Assembly (NCBI GenBank): GCA_023436305.1
Contig: JAEZJQ010000104.1
Location: 1-56,475 of the forward strand
Origin: Bacillota bacterium
Lineage (GTDB): Bacteria; Bacillota; UBA4882; UBA8346
DNA length: 56,475 bases
Reading direction: 5' to 3'
A program made the position numbers and the translations under genes. This document shows positions 52,168-56,475 of the stretch, in pieces. Below the pieces are notes generated by a model. The model did not search any database. It saw nothing but the letters and a program-made list of their open reading frames with translations, and was not told the DNA's origin. The first letter of the stretch is position 1. Every line of letters begins with the position of its first letter.

Positions 52168-53454
52168 TTCAAAATGCTTTGTCTGTTCTTGATATAAACG
52201 GTCGCACAACCTATCCTCCGGCAATTGAATATCATTGAAGGTTAAAATTTGGTCTTTACCGATGTCTTTTGTAACAACGCATCTTTCTGACAGACCCATC
52301 GGCAATAGACCTTCTTTTATTAGCCGGTCATAATTTTCGCACAGTCCGTAAGTCAGATAACCGCCACATCCGTCCAACGTCATCCCCGCCCGGAGATCGA
52401 TCTTGGCGGCGGCAACAACACCCACAACGGGCGGGCCCAACGGAGTGATAGTGGCATCATGAAAAATCACGGCGCGGGCTACCGAAAAAGGCACTTCAAA
52501 ATGGCATAAATGATAAGGCCGGTAAAAACAATAATACGGCCCGGAACCGAGTTTATATAAGTCCAGGTATTTTTGCTGAAACGGATCATCGCAAAAACCC
52601 AGAATAAATACACCCGGGCTTGGAGCGGCGCCCACAACGTAATCGACAATCCCCGGTTCAGTCAGCATATCCATGGGATATATTTGGGCTGCTGTTTCCA
52701 CCGGAGTTCCGGGGAGAACCTGGAATCCGAACATTCCCCGTTTGGCCACATGCATTCCGGTAGCATTGGCGACAACGGTTTGCTCAAAGGAAATCTTGGT
52801 TCCATCCGCAAAGGACGTAACCATTTGCGGTTTTTGATTCCATTTCCGGGCAAATTCTTGCTGAGTATCGGGATTGCGGTAGGGGTCGTGCAGGCCTTTG
52901 ATATTTCCCGCCAAAACCGGCCGGCAACCAATATTTTTCACAAACCGGTAGAGATTCATCAACACTCCGGGTTGGTCTCCATCGGCATTACTAAAAATAA
53001 CACCGCTTGAGTCAGCGTAGATTTTTAAGATTGGACCGATTGTGCCATCCAGTTCAGCATTCATTACAATGACATGTTTGCGTTTTTGAATTGCCTTAAG
53101 AACAACCTGGGCTCCAAACTCTATACTGCCGGTCACTTCAATTATTGCGTCAATATTTTCGGCTTCACAAAGAAGCAATGGGTCGATTGTGATGGAGTAT
53201 TGACCTCGAAGAATAAAATGATCGAGTTGATTCGGATCTTGCGGAGTGTTAATTGAGCTGATTCCGGATTTCCGAAAGGCTTCGGCCGCCTTTTCAAGGT
53301 TTCGGTTGGCAATGGCTACCAACCTCATGCCCGGTACGAAGTTACAGATCTGATATGCGATTCCCCGGCCCATAAAGCCCGCGCCAACCATGGCCACCCG
53401 GATGGGATTACCTTCCTCTTCCCTTTTTTGCAAGGCTTTATCCACGATGATCAC
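52126..53454 (-). CDS. Homoserine dehydrogenase-like oxidoreductase with SAF domain
   Basis: This protein of about 442 residues probably starts at GTG 53454, behind AGGAG at 9 bases, rather than the ATG at 53475. An N-terminal Rossmann domain has VAMVGAGFMGRGIAYQI and IIEVTGSIEFG. The catalytic-like middle is homoserine-dehydrogenase-related, and the C-terminal part (about 360-445) is a SAF-like domain with DLRAGMTLDGCGGYLTYGL. Such proteins occur in O-antigen and sugar-biosynthesis clusters and probably act on a nucleotide-linked or free branched sugar acid; the reaction is not established. It follows rfbC in the same direction, 46 bases away. Confidence 0.8.
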   Translation of the reverse strand: MIIVDKALQKREEEGNPIRVAMVGAGFMGRGIAYQICNFVPGMRLVAIANRNLEKAAEAFRKSGISSINTPQDPNQLDHFILRGQYSITIDPLLLCEAENIDAIIEVTGSIEFGAQVVLKAIQKRKHVIVMNAELDGTIGPILKIYADSSGVIFSNADGDQPGVLMNLYRFVKNIGCRPVLAGNIKGLHDPYRNPDTQQEFARKWNQKPQMVTSFADGTKISFEQTVVANATGMHVAKRGMFGFQVLPGTPVETAAQIYPMDMLTEPGIVDYVVGAAPSPGVFILGFCDDPFQQKYLDLYKLGSGPYYCFYRPYHLCHFEVPFSVARAVIFHDATITPLGPPVVGVVAAAKIDLRAGMTLDGCGGYLTYGLCENYDRLIKEGLLPMGLSERCVVTKDIGKDQILTFNDIQLPEDRLCDRLYQEQTKHFELITPDPPGRIFSP

Positions 53455-53500
53455 TTCAGTCAACTCCTGTCGCATTTGTAGAGTAAGACTCTGGGACTTC

Positions 53501-54037
53501 TTAACCCTTCAGACAGTAATCAGGCCATGCCGCATCTTTTTGGGATACTACCGAAACCGGAATGGGCCAGTTAATTTTAAATAATGGATCATCCCAACGA
53601 ATGCCACCTTCAAAGTTTGGGGTATATAGCTGGGAGACCATATAAAAAACCTCGGTTTCATCTTCTGTGGTTAAAAAACCATGGGCGAATTCTTTTGGTA
53701 CATAGAGTGCTTTATGGTTTTTCGCTGTTAGTTCAACGCCAAACCATTCCCCATATGTCGAACAGTCCGGCCGCAAATCGATGATCACATCAACAATGGC
53801 TCCAGAGATGCATCTGACCAACTTATCCTCGGAAAAGGGCTCTGTTTGATAATGCATCCCGCGAAGAGTCCCTTTTTTTCGGTTATATGAAATATTGGCC
53901 TGTACAAAGTTTGGGACCAGCCCATGTTCCTCAAACTCCCTCCGGCACCAGGCGCGCCCAAAAAAACCCCGCTGATCCTTCACCGGTTCAAGATCGATGA
54001 GAAATGCTCCATTTAATTTAGTTTCCGTGAAAATCAT
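53501..54037 (-). CDS. rfbC: dTDP-4-dehydrorhamnose 3,5-epimerase-like protein
   Basis: This 178-residue cupin epimerase starts at ATG 54037 (GAAAGGG upstream). The catalytic His is H62 in GTLRGMHYQ, and Tyr132 in VFYMVS is the second acid-base residue; the DLRPDCSTYGEW and PKEFAHGFLT segments match the family. It converts 3,5-positions of a 4-keto-6-deoxy sugar. Because the partner gene makes CDP- rather than dTDP-glucose, its true substrate may be a CDP-linked sugar. Confidence 0.88.
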   Translation of the reverse strand: MIFTETKLNGAFLIDLEPVKDQRGFFGRAWCRREFEEHGLVPNFVQANISYNRKKGTLRGMHYQTEPFSEDKLVRCISGAIVDVIIDLRPDCSTYGEWFGVELTAKNHKALYVPKEFAHGFLTTEDETEVFYMVSQLYTPNFEGGIRWDDPLFKINWPIPVSVVSQKDAAWPDYCLKG

Positions 54038-54273
54038 GACTCTATACCCTTTCCGCAAGGTATTCGACTTTTTACATTGTATGTCGGAAAACACGGCAAT
54101 AGAATCTCAAAATCCCGTTACGCTCCACCAGTTATTTCCATTCGTTCCTCTTTCAATTGGGACCGGATTGGACCAGCTATCCCTTGACATTCCCGAATAA
54201 TGTCCGGTTCCACAATTCCGGGTATGGCATATAGTGTATACCATAACTAAAAAAATCTAAGGGATGATTTGGA

Positions 54274-55392
54274 ATGATATTAAGGGCAAAAACCTTTGAT
54301 TTGTTTCAAACCCGGGAATTAACCGAACAACAGCGGAAAAACAGTGAATTAAACCTCAAGGAATTTCAGGAAAATGTCATCGAACTAACTTCTTTTCCGA
54401 GACGAATTGTTATGGAACTGACCAATGCCTGTAATTTACGTTGCCTAATGTGTGGCAGAAATGAAGCGTTGTTTCATAAAACAGCAATGACCCCGGAAGA
54501 TGTCCAACGTTTTGCGCCGTTTCTTCAGTTGGTAGAAGAAGTCACTTTTTGCGGCTGGGGAGAGCCTACTGTAAATCCCTGTTTTCGGGACATTTTAAAT
54601 TTTATTGCCGCTTATCCGGTACGAAAATATTTGATAACCAATGGAACCCGTTTACGGGAATTGGCGGATGAATTGCTAAAAAGCCGGATTGACATTATTG
54701 CGGTAAGTTTGGACGGTTCCTGTGCCGCGACCAATAACCGGATTCGGGTTGGCTCCGATTTTGAGCAAATTATCGAGGGACTTAAGCTGATCATTGCGAA
54801 GAAAAAAGAACAGGGATTGAAATATCCTTATACAAATATCGTCTTTACAGCGATGCAATCCAATATCAATGAACTACCGGCCATGATCCGGCTGGCCCAT
54901 CAACTTGGTTTGGATGAAGTGAAGGTTGTATATTTAACCGTCTTCGGGGAAGAATTGTTCCACGAATCCTTGTGGGATCACCCAAACCAAGTGAAGGATG
55001 TTTTCTCTGAAGCGATAGAGCTTGCAGACCGGTTGGATATCCATATCAAACTTCCTTTTCTTCAAGGTGAGGATCCATCCGGGTCAGCCTATCACAAACA
55101 CTGCTCCGCGGGGCGGCGCGACCTTTTTATTGGATCGGATGGGTATGTCCGCCCCTGTCAATCCACTGCGTTGAAACTCTTTCCAATCCAAAAGTACAAT
55201 ACCCTTGAGGATATGTGGAATTCCCATGAATTTCAGGATTTCAGGGCAATTGTTAATGAGCCCGCCAAAATGCCCAAAGAGTGCCGGCGTTGTTACCACT
55301 CCTCCTTTGCAAATTGGAATCGTAAAGCAGCTTTCATCCAAACTGGGCAAGAATTTGCTCCGGTTTGGGAACATAACCTCCGTAAAGAATAA
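54274..55392 (+). CDS. Radical SAM/SPASM enzyme
   Basis: This 372-residue protein has the radical SAM cluster motif C53-x3-C57-x2-C60 (CNLRCLMC), GWGEPT at about 94-99, and a C-terminal SPASM region with CSAGRRDLFIGSDGYVRPCQS, then CRRCYHS, for extra iron-sulfur clusters. Such proteins modify peptides or sugars by radical chemistry. AAGGGATG precedes the ATG. The stop is 19 bases before the next gene, so they form one operon. In a sugar cluster it may act on a nucleotide-sugar or peptide; the substrate is unknown. Confidence 0.9.
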   Translation: MILRAKTFDLFQTRELTEQQRKNSELNLKEFQENVIELTSFPRRIVMELTNACNLRCLMCGRNEALFHKTAMTPEDVQRFAPFLQLVEEVTFCGWGEPTVNPCFRDILNFIAAYPVRKYLITNGTRLRELADELLKSRIDIIAVSLDGSCAATNNRIRVGSDFEQIIEGLKLIIAKKKEQGLKYPYTNIVFTAMQSNINELPAMIRLAHQLGLDEVKVVYLTVFGEELFHESLWDHPNQVKDVFSEAIELADRLDIHIKLPFLQGEDPSGSAYHKHCSAGRRDLFIGSDGYVRPCQSTALKLFPIQKYNTLEDMWNSHEFQDFRAIVNEPAKMPKECRRCYHSSFANWNRKAAFIQTGQEFAPVWEHNLRKE

Positions 55393-55411
55393 AAAAGCAA
55401 AGGTGGTTTTA

Positions 55412-56203
55412 ATGAATCTTATCCCAGAATCTCCCGCTTCAAAAAAATGGACTGTATATATCACCACTCACAAAAATATTTTTCCTGAACTTTATTCCAA
55501 AGATTCAAATTTTAATTCCAGCAATTACAAATTCATTAATATTTCCTCCAACCAGCCGAAAATTACTAACCAGTTATTTCATGTGATTAACCTTCCGAAA
55601 GAGCCGGGTTATATTCCAATGGGTGATTATTATTATGATTCAAGAGTTATATATAATATTTACAAAAACCAGCGTTTTTATGAAGGATTGGATTTTATCG
55701 GTTTTCTCCATTATGACTTTGAATTTAAATTGCCGGATGGATCGGGAAATGTAACGAAAAAAATTAATAAGTATTTGCGCGATAAAACAAAAGCACATAT
55801 CTCCTTTTCTACCCACAATATTCAAATGATATACAACCAAAGGATTTTGGCGGATGAAAAGCAACCGAATACACTTTCCGGTTCGGGTTATAACTGCATT
55901 GACTATATTCTGAACGATTATAACAACTATTTTCATACCAGTTATACCCTGAATGATTTGTACCAAAAACATGATGTAAACATGTGTTCCTGTTTTTTGA
56001 TTGATGTTCATAGATTTATTAAAATGATGAAATTCATTTCATCCATCATTGAAAGCAAAAAATTAAAAGTATTTGACAGACAACATATTTTAAGGATTCA
56101 CGGGCATCTGCTGGAAAGGTATTTCGGTGTTTTCTTAATGTTGAAATATGATCAGTTTTTAAATCTACCGTTACCCCATCTTGGGCATCTTAAACACAAA
56201 TAA
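55412..56203 (+). CDS. Hypothetical protein, possibly DUF4422-like glycosyltransferase
   Basis: I place the start at ATG 55412, with AAAGGTGG at 5 bases, giving 263 residues; the longer frame from 55205 lies inside the previous gene. The chain begins with a beta strand (WTVYITTHKNIF), followed by YIPMGDYYYDSRVIYNIYKN and FIGFLHYDFEF. The layout recalls DUF4422 capsule proteins, which have a similar D-YIGLCHYR motif. A cytosolic, sugar-transfer role is suggested only. It is the last gene of the operon with the radical SAM enzyme. Confidence 0.65.
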   Translation: MNLIPESPASKKWTVYITTHKNIFPELYSKDSNFNSSNYKFINISSNQPKITNQLFHVINLPKEPGYIPMGDYYYDSRVIYNIYKNQRFYEGLDFIGFLHYDFEFKLPDGSGNVTKKINKYLRDKTKAHISFSTHNIQMIYNQRILADEKQPNTLSGSGYNCIDYILNDYNNYFHTSYTLNDLYQKHDVNMCSCFLIDVHRFIKMMKFISSIIESKKLKVFDRQHILRIHGHLLERYFGVFLMLKYDQFLNLPLPHLGHLKHK

Positions 56204-56211
56204 CTAGATAA

Positions 56212-56250
56212 GGGTTTATCACATTTCTTCCAGAGAAGTGTAATAAACCC
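56212..56250 (+). terminator. Long hairpin after the last gene
   Basis: GGGTTTAT (56212-56219) and ATAAACCC (56243-56250) pair, with further complementary bases inside (CACATTTCT against AGAAGTGT). CCTTTTTC follows, so it may terminate transcription. The remaining 225 bases of the window show no gene. Confidence 0.7.
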
Positions 56251-56475
56251 AGCCTTTTTCGAAACATTTGCCAATCCGGCATGATAAATGCGTTGGGACT
56301 AAATTATTTATAGTTTTACTCGACTTTCGCAGTTAAAATTCAATAATAAAGACTTGATATATAAGGATTTAAACATGATTATTTGTTAACATTCTACTTT
56401 CCGCCTTGTAAAACATTTCGCTTTCCGATTTCCGGCCTGGTAACTCAAGCGTAAGGGGATTGATTATTCGCTATT

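Noticed and set aside
1..56475. CRISPR arrays, rRNA, tRNA and complete insertion sequences
   Set aside because: By eye I found no regularly spaced repeats, no cloverleaf sequence and no intact transposase; a tRNAscan or ISfinder run could still reveal a missed tRNA or IS.

Overview
This 56 kb window comes from a low-to-mid GC bacterium, most likely an anaerobic, spore-forming member of the Bacillota. The evidence is purine-rich Shine-Dalgarno sites with frequent TTG starts, the block yicC / remA / rpoZ-coaBC-priA-def-fmt-yugP-rsmB, two proteins built of SPOCS (DUF3794) or SPOCS-like repeats, a CgeB-like glycosyltransferase and a biotin-dependent Na+-pumping decarboxylase. An actinobacterial-type integration host factor (mihF-like) between yicC and remA hints at a deep-branching lineage such as the Hydrogenispora/Limnochordia type; that placement is inference. 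No rRNA, tRNA or CRISPR array was seen.

Layout. 1-10.7 kb is metal homeostasis: a Zn/Mn ABC transporter (permease cut by the window edge), a small metal-binding membrane protein, undecaprenyl-diphosphatase, an MntR-type regulator, a feoA-feoB system with FeoB split into G-protein and membrane genes, a divergent polysaccharide deacetylase, a membrane phosphoesterase and bacterioferritin. 10.8-17.3 kb is more accessory: a phage-like small gene, two copies of one leader RNA that ends in a terminator (one before a frameshifted Na+/Ca2+-exchanger-type gene, one before the oxaloacetate-decarboxylase-type operon oadA-oadG-bccP-oadB), a MITE-like element and two small membrane ORFs. 17.4-22.3 kb holds a MetH without its activation domain plus that domain as a separate gene, then a nickel module (NikMN with a NikR operator over its promoter, and nikR). 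22.3-32.5 kb is the conserved housekeeping block. 33-39 kb has HtrA, an ECF sigma factor with its zinc anti-sigma factor, glycerol-1-phosphate dehydrogenase, a LysM/peptidoglycan-binding protein and a PilZ protein. 39-46.4 kb has a secreted ankyrin protein and the SPOCS proteins. 46.4-56.2 kb is a surface or spore-glycosylation island: several glycosyltransferases, a CDP-glucose-forming cytidylyltransferase, a SAF-domain oxidoreductase, an RmlC-type epimerase, a radical SAM/SPASM enzyme and a protein of unknown function.

The strongest candidate for something new is the duplicated leader RNA (11254-11332 and 12502-12589). Both copies share a core, a hairpin with a variable stem and a four-base pairing that keeps its potential despite a base change and overlaps the terminator. 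Both precede Na+-linked transport genes. This fits an ON-type riboswitch, plausibly one sensing Na+. The second candidate is the SPOCS-glycosyltransferase system, in which a 722-residue divergent SPOCS-like protein is translationally coupled to a glycosyltransferase.
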